From contig CAMLIK010000002.1 in NCBI GenBank assembly GCA_946480175.1, positions 24,304 through 88,303 on the forward strand: DNA of 64,000 bases, given 5' to 3'. Shown piece after piece: positions 19,196 through 29,347 of this stretch (its first letter is position 1; each line of letters begins with the position of its first letter). A program made the position numbers and the translations under genes. Origin of the DNA: an uncultured Gilliamella sp. GTDB lineage: Bacteria > Pseudomonadota > Gammaproteobacteria > Enterobacterales > Orbaceae. The notes beneath the pieces were generated by a model. It saw only the letters and a program-made list of their open reading frames with translations, had not been told where the DNA came from and ran no database searches.

Positions 19196-20528
19196 TCAGT
19201 TTAGCATTACTCCATTGATATCATCTCAACTATTAGAATTAAACGATAATAATTTATCGGTTATTGAGAGTGACTTTTTTCAACAGTTATTACAATTCAA
19301 TGACAATGAAAAACCACAATTAGACAAGCACGATAATGAAGATGTAGCTGACTTACTCCCAACGTTTAAAGAGGAAAAATCCAATAAAGAAGATAAAAAC
19401 GATAGTGATGCATTAATTACGTTGTTTGTTCCACCATTGTTAAATTCACAACTTGAACAACCATCCACGTTGTTGATAGCAAAGGAGCAATTAACTGAGC
19501 AAACTGAGCAAATAGATAATAACAAACCTCTATTGGAAACTAATCTAAAAAAAATTGATAGACTATTAGAGGTCAATCCATCTGAGGTGGATAAGCAACT
19601 TATTGATATTGATCGCGATATTGCTCTTGATAACAAAGCCTCAGAAATTCTTACCTCAATTAACAATAGTGAACAATTAATCACCAAAACAAATGAACAT
19701 AACGACAATAATTTGCTACCGACTAAAAATATTCAACATCAAACGACCAAAAGTACAAACTTATTTGAAACGGTAAAAACTGAACAAATTTCGCAAGAAA
19801 GTCATCCTAAAAATATCGAGACAAGTGTTGTTAATACTGTTTTAGAACAGTCTATCACTGATAATCATTCTGATAGTAATATTACTAATTCTCATCAAGA
19901 ATCGACGTTATTAACAACCCCTAAAAATATCGAGACAAGTGTTGTTAATACAGTTTTAGAACAATCTATCAATGATAATCAATCTGATAGTAATATTACT
20001 AATTCTAATCAAGAATCGACGTTATTAACAACTGTAGTAAACAGCCAGGTTCCATCGCCCTCTTCACCATCAGTAGCTGTTGCTCAATTAAATATGACTT
20101 TACCAATGCCAATGGATATTGCTAAATGGCAAGCGTCATTAAATGAACAAATTAGTTTAATTACTCGGCAGGGTATTCAAAATGCGGAAATAAAATTACA
20201 CCCGGAAGAATTAGGCTCATTACATATTAAGTTAGCAATGATAGATGAGAAAATGGATCTTCATATGACCGTTGCTCATAATGTGGTTAAAAGCGTTTTA
20301 GAATTAGCTTTGCCACAATTAAGAACTTCACTTGAAGAACAGGGCATTACATTACAACAAACAAATATTAGTGATTCTTCAATGATGGATGATTCCAAAC
20401 AGTCGACATCTTATAGGCAAAAACAACAATTTGAACCTGAATTATTTTTAGATGACGAAAAACAAGCTAAACAAGAATCTAGCCATAATACAGATGTTAT
20501 TCAATCAGGATTAAGTATTTTTGCCTAA
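19185..20528 (+). CDS. fliK: Hook-length control protein FliK
   Basis: FliK is the exported ruler that measures the hook and switches export specificity. The ATG at 19185 follows AAGGAA at good spacing and overlaps fliJ by 11 bases, giving 447 residues. The long N-terminal part is Asn/Asp/Glu/Ser-rich, low complexity and disordered in appearance. It contains a duplicated 38-residue unit at 19806-20033. The C-terminal domain is recognisable from PMDIAKWQASLNEQISLITR, then GIQNAEIKLHPEELGSLHIK and LRTSLEEQGITLQQTNIS. Confidence 0.92.
   Translation: MNINQFSITPLISSQLLELNDNNLSVIESDFFQQLLQFNDNEKPQLDKHDNEDVADLLPTFKEEKSNKEDKNDSDALITLFVPPLLNSQLEQPSTLLIAKEQLTEQTEQIDNNKPLLETNLKKIDRLLEVNPSEVDKQLIDIDRDIALDNKASEILTSINNSEQLITKTNEHNDNNLLPTKNIQHQTTKSTNLFETVKTEQISQESHPKNIETSVVNTVLEQSITDNHSDSNITNSHQESTLLTTPKNIETSVVNTVLEQSINDNQSDSNITNSNQESTLLTTVVNSQVPSPSSPSVAVAQLNMTLPMPMDIAKWQASLNEQISLITRQGIQNAEIKLHPEELGSLHIKLAMIDEKMDLHMTVAHNVVKSVLELALPQLRTSLEEQGITLQQTNISDSSMMDDSKQSTSYRQKQQFEPELFLDDEKQAKQESSHNTDVIQSGLSIFA
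19806..20033 (+). repeat. 114-bp tandem duplication inside fliK
   Basis: Two adjacent 114-base units (19806-19919 and 19920-20033) encode near-identical 38-residue blocks starting PKNIETSVVNTVLEQSI and ending ESTLLTT. Only a handful of bases differ. The period is a multiple of three, so the frame is kept and the ruler region is lengthened. Confidence 0.95.
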
Positions 20529-20709
20529 ATAATAGTTATGACAATGATGCGAAGGGTTAATAATTGAGAATTAAAAAGATTGAATAAGTACTGTTTTTAT
20601 TGCCTATTCATTGAATTAATTCTTAAACGATGATTTATCATTTTTACGTTTTTTGGCTATTCAGACAGCTATAGCCATTTCATTTAATTTCACTGAGACG
20701 ATAATAAAT

Positions 20710-21180
20710 ATGCCAACTAACAAAAAAAAAATAAGTATTTTAAATTTAATACTTATTCTAATTGCATTATTAGCAATCGGTTTCGCTGCTTATTTATGGT
20801 TTAACAAGCAACCTAACAAGACAGCAGAGATAAAAAAAGAGGAGCCGGAAGTGTTAGCTCCAGTCTTTTTAACATTAAAACCATTTACCCTTTCACTACC
20901 ACCTTCTGAAAATAATTTAGAGGCAAATAAAGTTCTATATATTGGTATGGTATTACGAATTGCAGACGAAGAACAAAAAAGCATATTGTTAGAATATCTG
21001 CCAGAAATAAGAAGTGATATATTGTTGTTAACATCAAAACAGTATATTAATAATTTAAAGACAGAGTCCGGCAAGCTTGAATTAAAAGAACAAATAAAAG
21101 CAGCATTATCTCGTCAATACGATGCAAAACATTCAATAAAAATTGATGAAGTGTTATTCACCGATTTCATTGTAAGGTAA
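20710..21180 (+). CDS. fliL: Flagellar basal-body protein FliL
   Basis: FliL is a single-pass inner-membrane protein that surrounds the stators and supports torque. The ATG at 20710 gives 156 residues (E. coli 154). It has a Lys-rich N-terminus, one membrane helix (ILNLILILIALLAIGFAAYL) and a periplasmic FliL domain containing LKPFTLSLP and the ending EVLFTDFIVR. The 180 bases between fliK and fliL hold a small hairpin (GGCTAT/ATAGCC, 20655-20676), so fliL-R may be a separate or partly uncoupled unit. A start at 20653 is unlikely because the added residues have no counterpart. Confidence 0.92.
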   Translation: MPTNKKKISILNLILILIALLAIGFAAYLWFNKQPNKTAEIKKEEPEVLAPVFLTLKPFTLSLPPSENNLEANKVLYIGMVLRIADEEQKSILLEYLPEIRSDILLLTSKQYINNLKTESGKLELKEQIKAALSRQYDAKHSIKIDEVLFTDFIVR

Positions 21181-21185
21181 TTATT

Positions 21186-22259
21186 ATGTCAGATAAGCTT
21201 CAATCTAATACCGATACAAGTGATCCTCTAGTTAAGGATCCACTAGATGCTTCAGTCATAGATACGGATATTGAGATAGATACTAAATCTACTAATAATA
21301 CAGAGGAAGCAGAACAAAGTTATCAACCACCGTTAAATAAACGAACAGAAGTTAAACCTTATGATATATCAGTTAAACATAGCTTTATTCCTGAACGATT
21401 AACCGCTTTAGAGATTATTAACGAACGCTTTGCGCGTCAATTTAGAATTGGGTTATTTAACTTACTACGCCATAATACTGATATTATTACATCTGTCATT
21501 GAACCTAAAACGTTTAAAGAGTTTTCTCAAACTTCGATAAACAACCATTTAAATTTAGTCCATCTTAACCCTCTACGAGGTAGTTGTTTATTTTCATTTT
21601 CACCCGAACTAATATTTATTGTTGTTGATACTCTTTTTGGCGGCGATGGTCATACTATCAATGTTGGATCTGAAGGCCGAGAATTTACCCATACCGAACA
21701 AGAAATTATTAGACGTGTATTAAATATTGCCTTACACGCGTATCAAAATTCTTGGAATGATGTTTACAGTATTGAAACCGAATACGTTCGTTCTGAAGTA
21801 GAGAGCAAATTTACTAATATTACTAGTTCACCTGATGATGTTGTTTTAGTTTCATCATTTACGGTTGAAGTTGGTAACTTAAAAGCAAATTTTTCTATTT
21901 GCATTCCTTATACAATGGTTGAACCAATCAAAGAGCTATTAATTAAACCACCTATCGAAGCTCAATCTTATAAAGATGATAATGTCTGGATTAGTTCACT
22001 TACTAGTGGTATTAAACAATCAACCGTCGAATTAGTCGCTAATTTTGCTGACATTCAAACTACAGTTGCCAAATTATTAGCATTAAAAGTAAACGATATT
22101 TTGGATATCGAAAAACCCACCAGCATTGATGTTACCATTGGTGGTGTACCGGTGTTAAAAGGACGTTACGGTAGTATGAATAAACAATATGCAATTCAAG
22201 TAGAACAAATAAGTAGTCCTGTATTAGAACAATTGAATGAAGGGGAGTTCAATCAATGA
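21186..22259 (+). CDS. fliM: Flagellar motor switch protein FliM
   Basis: FliM is the C-ring subunit that binds phospho-CheY and sits between FliG and FliN. The 357-residue product contains the core motifs RLTALEIINERFARQFRIGL, LNPLRGSCLFSFSPELIF, VVDTLFGGDG and EFTHTEQEIIRRVL, plus a C-terminal FliN-like domain. The first ~60 residues are acidic and longer than in E. coli, and the usual LSQxEIDALL CheY-binding motif is not visible there. No chemotaxis genes lie in the window. Confidence 0.95.
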   Translation: MSDKLQSNTDTSDPLVKDPLDASVIDTDIEIDTKSTNNTEEAEQSYQPPLNKRTEVKPYDISVKHSFIPERLTALEIINERFARQFRIGLFNLLRHNTDIITSVIEPKTFKEFSQTSINNHLNLVHLNPLRGSCLFSFSPELIFIVVDTLFGGDGHTINVGSEGREFTHTEQEIIRRVLNIALHAYQNSWNDVYSIETEYVRSEVESKFTNITSSPDDVVLVSSFTVEVGNLKANFSICIPYTMVEPIKELLIKPPIEAQSYKDDNVWISSLTSGIKQSTVELVANFADIQTTVAKLLALKVNDILDIEKPTSIDVTIGGVPVLKGRYGSMNKQYAIQVEQISSPVLEQLNEGEFNQ

Positions 22260-22645
22260 GTGATAGCCTAAATAATAATGACGATAGCCAACCAAACGAT
22301 GTAGTCGTTGATGATGAATCTTTGACTAAAGAGGTTATTTTCGAAACCTTATCACCAGAATCAACTGATGTAAAAAAACAAGATATTAATCTTATTTTGG
22401 ATATTCCAGTTAATTTAAGCGTTGAACTTGGTCGAACCAAAATGGCCATTAAAGATCTCTTAAATTTAACTCAAGGATCAGTTATTTCCTTAGATGGTTT
22501 AGCTGGTGAGCCATTAGATATTCTCATTAATGGTTACTTAATTGCACAAGGTGAAATCGTTGTTGTTGGTGATAATTATGGCGTAAGAATTACCGATATT
22601 ATTACCCCTTCAGAACGTGTACGTAGATTAAGTCGTCAACTGTAA
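22256..22645 (+). CDS. fliN: Flagellar motor switch protein FliN
   Basis: FliN forms the lower part of the C ring and receives FliH-FliI. The 129-residue product has an acidic leader and then the SpoA-type domain (ILDIPVNLSVELGRTKMAIK, LTQGSVISLDGLAGEPLDIL, GEIVVVGDNYGVRITDI). It overlaps fliM by four bases (ATGA). Confidence 0.96.
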   Translation: MSDSLNNNDDSQPNDVVVDDESLTKEVIFETLSPESTDVKKQDINLILDIPVNLSVELGRTKMAIKDLLNLTQGSVISLDGLAGEPLDILINGYLIAQGEIVVVGDNYGVRITDIITPSERVRRLSRQL

Positions 22646-22659
22646 TTAATGAGACAATA

Positions 22660-23061
22660 ATGACCGTTCCAACTATCACCGACAGTGTACAGACATTCTC
22701 GTCTAACTCAACATCTAGTATATATAGCCAACTTGGTATGGCATTTTTTAGTGTAATTGCTATTATTTTATGTTTAGGATGGATAATAAAACGGATAGGT
22801 TGGAAAAAATCTAGCAAACAATTTATTGAAATTAAAGCAATATATAACATAAGTGCCAAAGAACGTATTTTACTAGTTCATGTAGATAACCAATTATTGG
22901 TAGTTGGCGTTACCGCCCAACAAATGACGTTACTACATACTATAAGTGAACAAAAAACGGAAATGTTATTAAATGATCGAGTTGATGTTGAACAAATATC
23001 AAAAAATAATCTTTTTAAGCAGCTGTTGCAGTCTGTGTTAAATACCAACAAGAAGGAGTAA
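22660..23061 (+). CDS. fliO: Flagellar export assembly protein FliO
   Basis: FliO is a small bitopic membrane protein that stabilises FliP during assembly of the export gate. The 133-residue product has one membrane helix (about residues 27-45, FFSVIAIILCLGWIIKRIGW). A cytoplasmic domain resembling FliO contains KERILLVHVDNQLLVVGVTA and QQMTLLHTI. It lies 14 bases after fliN and six bases before fliP. Confidence 0.9.
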   Translation: MTVPTITDSVQTFSSNSTSSIYSQLGMAFFSVIAIILCLGWIIKRIGWKKSSKQFIEIKAIYNISAKERILLVHVDNQLLVVGVTAQQMTLLHTISEQKTEMLLNDRVDVEQISKNNLFKQLLQSVLNTNKKE

Positions 23062-23067
23062 TTCATC

Positions 23068-23811
23068 ATGCTGCGGTTAAAACTCATTATATTACTAGGC
23101 CTCTTGTTTGTTGGCCAATATAGTTTTGCCGCATTATCACCGTTGACGGTTGTTACTCAAACACCTCTTGAAGATGGTCAAAGTTGGTCGTTACCTGTTG
23201 AAACTTTAGTTTTTTTAACTCTACTAACTTTTATCCCTATTATTTTATTATTAATGACGAGCTTTACTCGGATCATTATAGTATTAGGCTTATTGCGCAG
23301 CGCACTTGGCACTCAATCTGCACCACCGAACCAAGTCATATTAGGCATTGCATTATTTATGACGTTTTTCATTATGTCACCTACAATTGATAAAATATAT
23401 CAAGATGCTTATGTTCCTTATTCGCAAGAAAAAATTACTATGCAAGAGGGTTTAGATAATGCAACTAAACCGCTTCGTGAATTTATGTTAACTCAAACTC
23501 GAGAAAGCGATTTGGCATTATTTGTAAATATGTCACATACTGATGATATTCAAACTCGAGAAGAGATCCCTTTGCGAGTTTTAGTCCCTGCGTTTGTAGT
23601 TAGTGAACTAAAAACGGCTTTTCAAATTGGTTTTACGCTGTTTATTCCTTTTTTAGTCATTGATTTAGTTGTCGCTAGTACTTTAATGGCATTAGGGATG
23701 ATGATGGTACCCCCAGCAACAGTATCACTTCCATTTAAAATTATGTTATTTGTAATGGCTGATGGATGGCATTTATTGTTAGGCTCATTAGCGCAAAGCT
23801 TTTTTAGTTAA
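23068..23811 (+). CDS. fliP: Flagellar export gate protein FliP
   Basis: FliP forms the core of the type III export channel with FliQ and FliR. The 247-residue product has a cleavable signal peptide ([16 protein letters not shown]), as in enterics. The conserved FliP blocks follow: [40 protein letters not shown], and the C-terminal [20 protein letters not shown]. Four membrane helices are evident. Confidence 0.97.
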   Translation: MLRLKLIILLGLLFVGQYSFAALSPLTVVTQTPLEDGQSWSLPVETLVFLTLLTFIPIILLLMTSFTRIIIVLGLLRSALGTQSAPPNQVILGIALFMTFFIMSPTIDKIYQDAYVPYSQEKITMQEGLDNATKPLREFMLTQTRESDLALFVNMSHTDDIQTREEIPLRVLVPAFVVSELKTAFQIGFTLFIPFLVIDLVVASTLMALGMMMVPPATVSLPFKIMLFVMADGWHLLLGSLAQSFFS

Positions 23812-23832
23812 CTTGAAAAGTTAAGGAATTAT

Positions 23833-24102
23833 ATGGAGTCAGAATATATTAGTCATTTCGCGATGCAAGCCATCAAAGTGGCGGCATCACTTGCTGGCCC
23901 TTTATTATTAGCAGCATTAGTGACCGGATTAATTATCAGTTTGCTACAAGCAGCAACACAGATTAATGAGATGACCTTATCTTTTATTCCGAAAATTTTA
24001 GCTGTTATTGTGGTATTAATTATTTTAGGTCCATCTATGCTTACAACAATGACCGACTATATACGTTTTGTCATTACCTCTATTCCAAACTTAACTAGTT
24101 AA
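23833..24102 (+). CDS. fliQ: Flagellar export gate protein FliQ
   Basis: FliQ is the small two-helix subunit of the export gate. The 89-residue product contains the family pattern GPLLLAALVTGLIISLLQAA, TQINEMTLSFIPKILAV. It is preceded by an AAGGAAT ribosome site and followed five bases later by fliR. Confidence 0.97.
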   Translation: MESEYISHFAMQAIKVAASLAGPLLLAALVTGLIISLLQAATQINEMTLSFIPKILAVIVVLIILGPSMLTTMTDYIRFVITSIPNLTS

Positions 24103-24107
24103 CTTTA

Positions 24108-24911
24108 ATGGATTTAGCTATTCAAGAACTGTTTAATATTGATTTTTTTGCTTGGGTTCGATCAAGTTTCCTTCCTTTTGTTCGTATTTTTGCTCTAATT
24201 ATGGTCGCACCTATTACCGGCGAAAAAGAGGTCCCTAGCCGCATAAAAATAGGTTTAGCCATACTAATAGTCATAGTTTTACCTTTACCTCAGTTAGACA
24301 ATAATCTTACTATCTATTCGTTAATGGGCATTTGGATTATTGCTCAACAAATAATGATTGGTATCATAATTGGTTTTACCATACAACTTACATTTATGGC
24401 TGTTAGATTTTCTGGCGAGTTAATTGGTATGCAAATGGGATTAGGTATGGCTACTTTTTATGATCCTATTGGTGGACCGTCTACTTCGGTGTTATCGCGT
24501 TTAATAAATATTATCGCATTATTAATATTTCTCAGTTTAGATGGCCATTTATGGTTACTTTATGGTTTAGCTAACAGTTTTAATATTATCCCTATAGGTC
24601 TTTCTCCTTTAAGACAAAATGGCTATTTAGAATTAATTGAGATAAGTGGTTTACTGTTTACTAATGGTATTATGTTGGCATTACCATTAATGACACTATT
24701 GCTTATTATTAATCTATCGTTAGGCTTGTTAAACAGAATCACTCCACAACTCTCTATTTTCGTAGTCGGCTATCCACTTACATTGTTCTGTGGGTTAATA
24801 ATGTTAAGTTACTTAATCTCGTCTTTACCTTCGTTTATTGAATTTATTTTAGAGCAGATATTTTCATCTATTTCACAAATTTTACTCTATCTTGGTGATA
24901 CTTCTTCTTAG
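24108..24911 (+). CDS. fliR: Flagellar export gate protein FliR
   Basis: FliR completes the FliPQR gate. The 267-residue product has about six membrane helices and the conserved blocks VRIFALIMVAPITGEKEVPS, MQMGLGMATFYDPIGG and GLLNRITPQLSIFVVGYPLT. It is the last gene of the fliF-fliR run. No strong terminator follows; dacA converges on it from the other side. flhB and flhA, the remaining export-gate genes, are not in the window. Confidence 0.96.
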   Translation: MDLAIQELFNIDFFAWVRSSFLPFVRIFALIMVAPITGEKEVPSRIKIGLAILIVIVLPLPQLDNNLTIYSLMGIWIIAQQIMIGIIIGFTIQLTFMAVRFSGELIGMQMGLGMATFYDPIGGPSTSVLSRLINIIALLIFLSLDGHLWLLYGLANSFNIIPIGLSPLRQNGYLELIEISGLLFTNGIMLALPLMTLLLIINLSLGLLNRITPQLSIFVVGYPLTLFCGLIMLSYLISSLPSFIEFILEQIFSSISQILLYLGDTSS

Positions 24912-25031
24912 CAAAATAATTCTTAATGGCTATCTATAATTTTTAATAAAAAAGTTGAGGAATGGGGTTTTTTAACGCCTAAATTAACCTTAATTGACGC
25001 TTCATAGGTTTAAAATTTGCTTATAGCCAAT

Positions 25032-25078
25032 AAAAAAACCGCTGCGTAAACTAAAGTTACACAGCGGTTATTAAGAAA
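25032..25078 (-). terminator. Terminator of dacA
   Basis: AACCGCTG and CAGCGGTT form an eight-base-pair stem. On the minus strand it is followed by a run of seven T. It lies just past the dacA stop codon. Confidence 0.85.
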
Positions 25079-25081
25079 AAG

Positions 25082-26263
25082 TTAATTAAATAATTTATGG
25101 AATTGTAAGCCTATCCAATCCCAAATTCCGCCGAAGAATCCTGTTTCTTCAACATTTTCAAGTGCTACTAAAGGTAGTTCATTGATAACTTTATCATCCA
25201 ATAAAAATTGGATTTTACCCACTGCAGTTCCTTTGGTAATTGGTGCATAAATATAATCATCAATGGTGTATTGTACTTTAACATCTGCTGAGCGACCTTT
25301 TGGTACTGTGATATATGCACCATTAATTGCACCTAACTTAACTTTATTTTCATCACCATACCAAATTGACTCAATAGCTAATGGATCATTTGGTTTAACA
25401 GGATTTGCCGTTTCAAAAAATCGGAATCCCCAAGTAAGTAATTTTTTACTCTCTTCTTCACGGCCTTTAAATGTTCGACCACCAAGCACGGCTGAAATTA
25501 AACGAGTATTACCATCAACCGCTGATGCAACAAGGTTATAACCAGCTGCATTAGTATGTCCGGTTTTGATGCCATCTACATTTAATGTAGTATCCCAAAG
25601 TAATCCATTACGGTTCATTTGTGGTTTAGAAAGATTGTAGGTAAATTCTTTTTCTTTATAAATCGCATATTCTTTTGGTAAGTCACGGACTAACGCTTGA
25701 CCTAATAATGCCATATCTTTAGCGGTGGTATACTGACCTGGTGCATCAAGCCCGTGTACGGTTTCAAAATGAGTGTGTTGTAATCCAATTTTTTTCGCAT
25801 ATTCATTCATCAAATTAACAAATGCACCTTGGCTACCAGCAACATGTTCGGCCATGGCAATACATGCATCATTACCCGATTGAATAATGATACCTTTATT
25901 TAAATCAGACACTGAAACAGTTTTACCTACTTCTAAAAACATTAATGACGAGCCTTTTAATACTGGGTTGCCTGTTGCCCAGGCATCTTTACTCACCAGT
26001 ACCATATCATCATTTTTAATACGGCCTGATGCTAATGCTTGACCAACAACATAACTTGTCATCATTTTTGTTAAACTTGCTGGATCACGTTGTTGTTCAG
26101 CATTATATTGCGCTAAAATTTCGCCAGATTTGGCATCAATTAAGATGTATGCTTCAGCATCTAATTGTGGGATAGCTGGAATAGGAAAAGCCATTTCCGC
26201 AGAGGCAGAAGAACATATTGCGAGCACCAACAAGCCAAAAGATAATTTAAATTTCTTTTTCAT
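25082..26263 (-). CDS. dacA: D-alanyl-D-alanine carboxypeptidase (PBP5/6 family)
   Basis: This periplasmic enzyme removes the terminal D-Ala from peptidoglycan pentapeptides. The 393-residue product has a Sec signal peptide ending SASA and the active-site motifs SLTK (Ser about 63), SGN (about 129-131) and KTG (in GIKTGHT, about 230). A C-terminal domain follows, ending in an amphipathic anchor ([17 protein letters not shown]) typical of PBP5. It is the last gene of mrdA-rodA-dacA. The rlpA gene found between rodA and dacA in E. coli is absent, leaving a 14-base gap. Confidence 0.95.
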   Translation of the reverse strand: MKKKFKLSFGLLVLAICSSASAEMAFPIPAIPQLDAEAYILIDAKSGEILAQYNAEQQRDPASLTKMMTSYVVGQALASGRIKNDDMVLVSKDAWATGNPVLKGSSLMFLEVGKTVSVSDLNKGIIIQSGNDACIAMAEHVAGSQGAFVNLMNEYAKKIGLQHTHFETVHGLDAPGQYTTAKDMALLGQALVRDLPKEYAIYKEKEFTYNLSKPQMNRNGLLWDTTLNVDGIKTGHTNAAGYNLVASAVDGNTRLISAVLGGRTFKGREEESKKLLTWGFRFFETANPVKPNDPLAIESIWYGDENKVKLGAINGAYITVPKGRSADVKVQYTIDDYIYAPITKGTAVGKIQFLLDDKVINELPLVALENVEETGFFGGIWDWIGLQFHKLFN

Positions 26264-26277
26264 TTATAAAAATTCCG

Positions 26278-27384
26278 TTAAATGTTTTTAGATAACATGT
26301 ATCGATGAGTGTGAATAGACATCATAATGCCAAAACTTGCCATTAAAACGACTAATGATGAGCCACCATAACTTATTAATGGTAATGGTACACCAACTAC
26401 TGGCAAGATTCCACTGACCATACCGATATTAATAAATACATAAACAAAAAAGACCAAAATCAAGCCTCCAGAAAGGATTCGACCAAAGGTCGTTTGTGCT
26501 TGGGAGGCAATAATCAAGCCACGAACAATTAAGCATAAGAATAAGACTAGTAAGATAATAGAGCCAATAAAACCAAACTCTTCAGCAATAACTGAAAAGA
26601 TGAAATCGGTATGCCGTTCAGGCAAAAATTCTAGCTGTGATTGAGTACCTTTAAGCCAGCCTTTGCCCCATATTCCACCCGATCCTATTGCGGTTTTAGA
26701 TTGGATAATATGATAGCCTGTACCATTAGGATCGCGTTCTGGATTAAATAAAGTTAATACTCGTTCACGCTGATAATCGTGCATTAGGTAAAACCACATA
26801 ATCGGTAAGAATATGGCCATCAATATCAACGCAACAACGATAAATCGCCAATTAATTCCAGCCAAGAAGATAATAAAAATACCTGACATAACAATTAAAA
26901 TAGCCGTACCCAAATCTGGTTGCATGGCCACCAATAGTGTTGGCACACCAATAATTGCTAATGTTTGCAAGGTGGTTTTTAGTGGTGGAGGACAGCCATC
27001 ACGATGAATAAATTTGGCTACCATTAGAGGAACGGCAATTTTAGCGATTTCGGACGGTTGAAAGCGAATAACACCTAAATCTAACCAGCGCTGAGCACCT
27101 TTACTGGTATAGCCAAAAATATCAACTAATAGCAATATAACAATGCAGACAATATAGAGTGAAGGAGCCCACTTTTCATAACTTCGTGGTGAAAATTGGG
27201 CAAAGACAATCATTACAAAAAAACCAAGTAATATTTGAATCACCCTTTTTTGCATCATATCAATATCTTGACCACTAGCACTCCATAAAATATAAAGACT
27301 ATAACCAAGGAGTAAGGTTATAAATAAGCAAAAAAGCGGATCAATATGTATCTTTTGCCAAAAAGATCTCTTAATATTATTCAT
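26278..27384 (-). CDS. rodA: Rod-shape peptidoglycan glycosyltransferase RodA
   Basis: RodA (MrdB) is the SEDS-family polymerase that makes glycan strands during cell elongation, working with PBP2. The 368-residue product has about ten membrane helices. It carries the SEDS motifs [30 protein letters not shown], and the C-terminal [15 protein letters not shown]. It starts two bases after the mrdA stop codon. E. coli RodA is 370 residues, so the gene is full length. Confidence 0.96.
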   Translation of the reverse strand: MNNIKRSFWQKIHIDPLFCLFITLLLGYSLYILWSASGQDIDMMQKRVIQILLGFFVMIVFAQFSPRSYEKWAPSLYIVCIVILLLVDIFGYTSKGAQRWLDLGVIRFQPSEIAKIAVPLMVAKFIHRDGCPPPLKTTLQTLAIIGVPTLLVAMQPDLGTAILIVMSGIFIIFLAGINWRFIVVALILMAIFLPIMWFYLMHDYQRERVLTLFNPERDPNGTGYHIIQSKTAIGSGGIWGKGWLKGTQSQLEFLPERHTDFIFSVIAEEFGFIGSIILLVLFLCLIVRGLIIASQAQTTFGRILSGGLILVFFVYVFINIGMVSGILPVVGVPLPLISYGGSSLVVLMASFGIMMSIHTHRYMLSKNI

Positions 27385-27386
27385 AA

Positions 27387-29333
27387 TTAATCTTCATGTC
27401 CTGTATTGGATGATCCATCATCTAATTCTGTTGAGTTAATCCCTTCAAGATAATAATCAAGTATTTTACGTGCAACCGCACCACCGTTGGAACTTCCTCC
27501 ACCACCATTTTCAAGTACAATAGCTAAAGCTATTTTCGGTTTATCATAAGGTGCGTAAGCAATAAACAAAGCATGGTCACGTAGATGTTCTGGTATTCTA
27601 TGCGCGTTATAGGTTTCGTTTACTTTTAAACTATAAACTTGAGCGGTACCTGATTTACCGGCGGCTTGATATTTTGCCCCCGCAAAAACTTTACGAGCTG
27701 TACCTCGCGCACCAAACATTACTCGATGCATGCCTTCTTTTGCTAATGTCCAATAGACCGGATTAACATCGACTAAACTGTTTTTTTCAACATATTTAGA
27801 TGGATCAATCGTTGGTTGGTTTTGGTTGGTATTGATAATGTCGCTCTTTTTATATAATAAAAAATGTGGTGTAAAGGTTTTACCATTATTAATTAGTATC
27901 GTTAATGCTTTAACCATTTGCATCGGTGTTGCAGTCCAATAACCTTGACCAATACCAACCGGAATAGTGTCGCCTAGTAACCAAGATTTTTTATGGCGTT
28001 TCATTTTCCATTCACGACTAGGCATGACTGCTCGCGTTTCTTCACTTGGCGAAATATCAATGCCGGTTCGCTCACCATAGCCAAACTTGGTCATCCATGA
28101 ATTTAAGCGATCTATGCCCATATCATAAGCAACTTGGTAAAAATAGGTGTCGACCGATTCTTCAATCGCTCGTAATACATCTACATGGCCGTGCCCCCAT
28201 TTTAGCCAATCTCGATAACGTCTTTCTGTACCTGGCAGTTGCCACCAACCCGGATCATTAACTACGCTTTTCGGTGAAACAACGCCTTCACTTAATGCTG
28301 CTATCGAAATAAATGGTTTTACCGTTGAAGCAGGCGGGTAGGCACCGAGTAAGGCCCGGTTATAGAGAGGTTTACTTGGATCATTAAGTAATTCGCTATA
28401 TTTTTTACTGGAAATACCATCGACAAAATCGTTTGAATCATAACTTGGGCTTGATACCATTGCTAATATTTCACCATTATTAGGATCAATAGCAACGACT
28501 GATGCTTTACGTCCTGCAAGCAGAGATTCAATATAAAGTTGTAATTTAAGGTTAATAGATAAATAGATATCTTCACCTGCTTGAGGTGGGTGTTGTTCAA
28601 GTAAACGAACAATACGGCCTCGGCTATTTACTTCAACTTTTTCGTTACCCGCAGTACCATGTAATACATCTTCGTAATAACGCTCAATCCCCATTTTACC
28701 AATGTTAAATGTAGCCACGTAATCACTAGCTTTATTTTCTTCTTCTAGTCGTTGTTTATCTTGAGTATTTATTTTAGATATATAACCAAGAATATGGGTA
28801 AGCGACGCGCCATATGGGTAATATCGGTGTTGAATTTTAACAATTGATACAAACGGGAAGCGATGCTGATCAACAATAAAACGAGCGATCTGCTTTTCGG
28901 TCAAATTTTCTTTAAGAGGTACAGGACGATGAGCTCGATAATTACGGCGTTCCTTTTGGAAATTCTCAATATCTTCATCAGTTAAATCAACAATCGTTTT
29001 TAACTGTTCAAACTGTTCGTTAAGGTTTTTGGTTTTATCAGGAACAATATTTAATTGATAGGTAATATTATTTATCGCTAATGGTGTACCATTACGATCA
29101 TAAATCATTCCACGACTAGGCGGAATAGGGATAATTTCAATCCGATTGTTGTTTGATTTGGTACTATAATAACTAAAGTTTGATATTTGTAAATCAGCTA
29201 AATTGGCTATTAATACAAAGATTAATAAAATAATTACCACAAATGCAAACAGCGCTCTACGCAAAAATAAGTTTGTTTCTGCCGAGTGATCGCGAATATT
29301 GCCTTTTTTTGTTTCACCTGAAATAGAGATAAT
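27387..29333 (-). CDS. mrdA: Penicillin-binding protein 2 (PBP2)
   Basis: PBP2 is the transpeptidase of the elongation complex, partner of RodA. The transpeptidase domain has PPASTVKPF (active Ser), the SxN-type motif and KSGTAQ; a dimerisation domain and one N-terminal membrane helix precede it. The 5' end is odd. Homology to enteric PBP2 continues upstream of the first usable TTG (29264) through [16 protein letters not shown], but that stretch has no ATG, GTG or TTG. The start given is an ATT at 29333, four bases after GAGGAG; ATC at 29330 is as likely. Alternatively, a GTG at 29317 would give an E. coli-like N-terminus if an A7 tract (29304-29310) were read as A8. Confidence 0.88.
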   Translation of the reverse strand: MISISGETKKGNIRDHSAETNLFLRRALFAFVVIILLIFVLIANLADLQISNFSYYSTKSNNNRIEIIPIPPSRGMIYDRNGTPLAINNITYQLNIVPDKTKNLNEQFEQLKTIVDLTDEDIENFQKERRNYRAHRPVPLKENLTEKQIARFIVDQHRFPFVSIVKIQHRYYPYGASLTHILGYISKINTQDKQRLEEENKASDYVATFNIGKMGIERYYEDVLHGTAGNEKVEVNSRGRIVRLLEQHPPQAGEDIYLSINLKLQLYIESLLAGRKASVVAIDPNNGEILAMVSSPSYDSNDFVDGISSKKYSELLNDPSKPLYNRALLGAYPPASTVKPFISIAALSEGVVSPKSVVNDPGWWQLPGTERRYRDWLKWGHGHVDVLRAIEESVDTYFYQVAYDMGIDRLNSWMTKFGYGERTGIDISPSEETRAVMPSREWKMKRHKKSWLLGDTIPVGIGQGYWTATPMQMVKALTILINNGKTFTPHFLLYKKSDIINTNQNQPTIDPSKYVEKNSLVDVNPVYWTLAKEGMHRVMFGARGTARKVFAGAKYQAAGKSGTAQVYSLKVNETYNAHRIPEHLRDHALFIAYAPYDKPKIALAIVLENGGGGSSNGGAVARKILDYYLEGINSTELDDGSSNTGHED

Positions 29334-29347
29334 CTAGCTCCTCTAAA

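Noticed and set aside
24912-25031. Search for a terminator of the fliF-fliR operon
   Set aside because: No stem with a following T run was found on the plus strand; the nearby hairpin suits dacA on the other strand.
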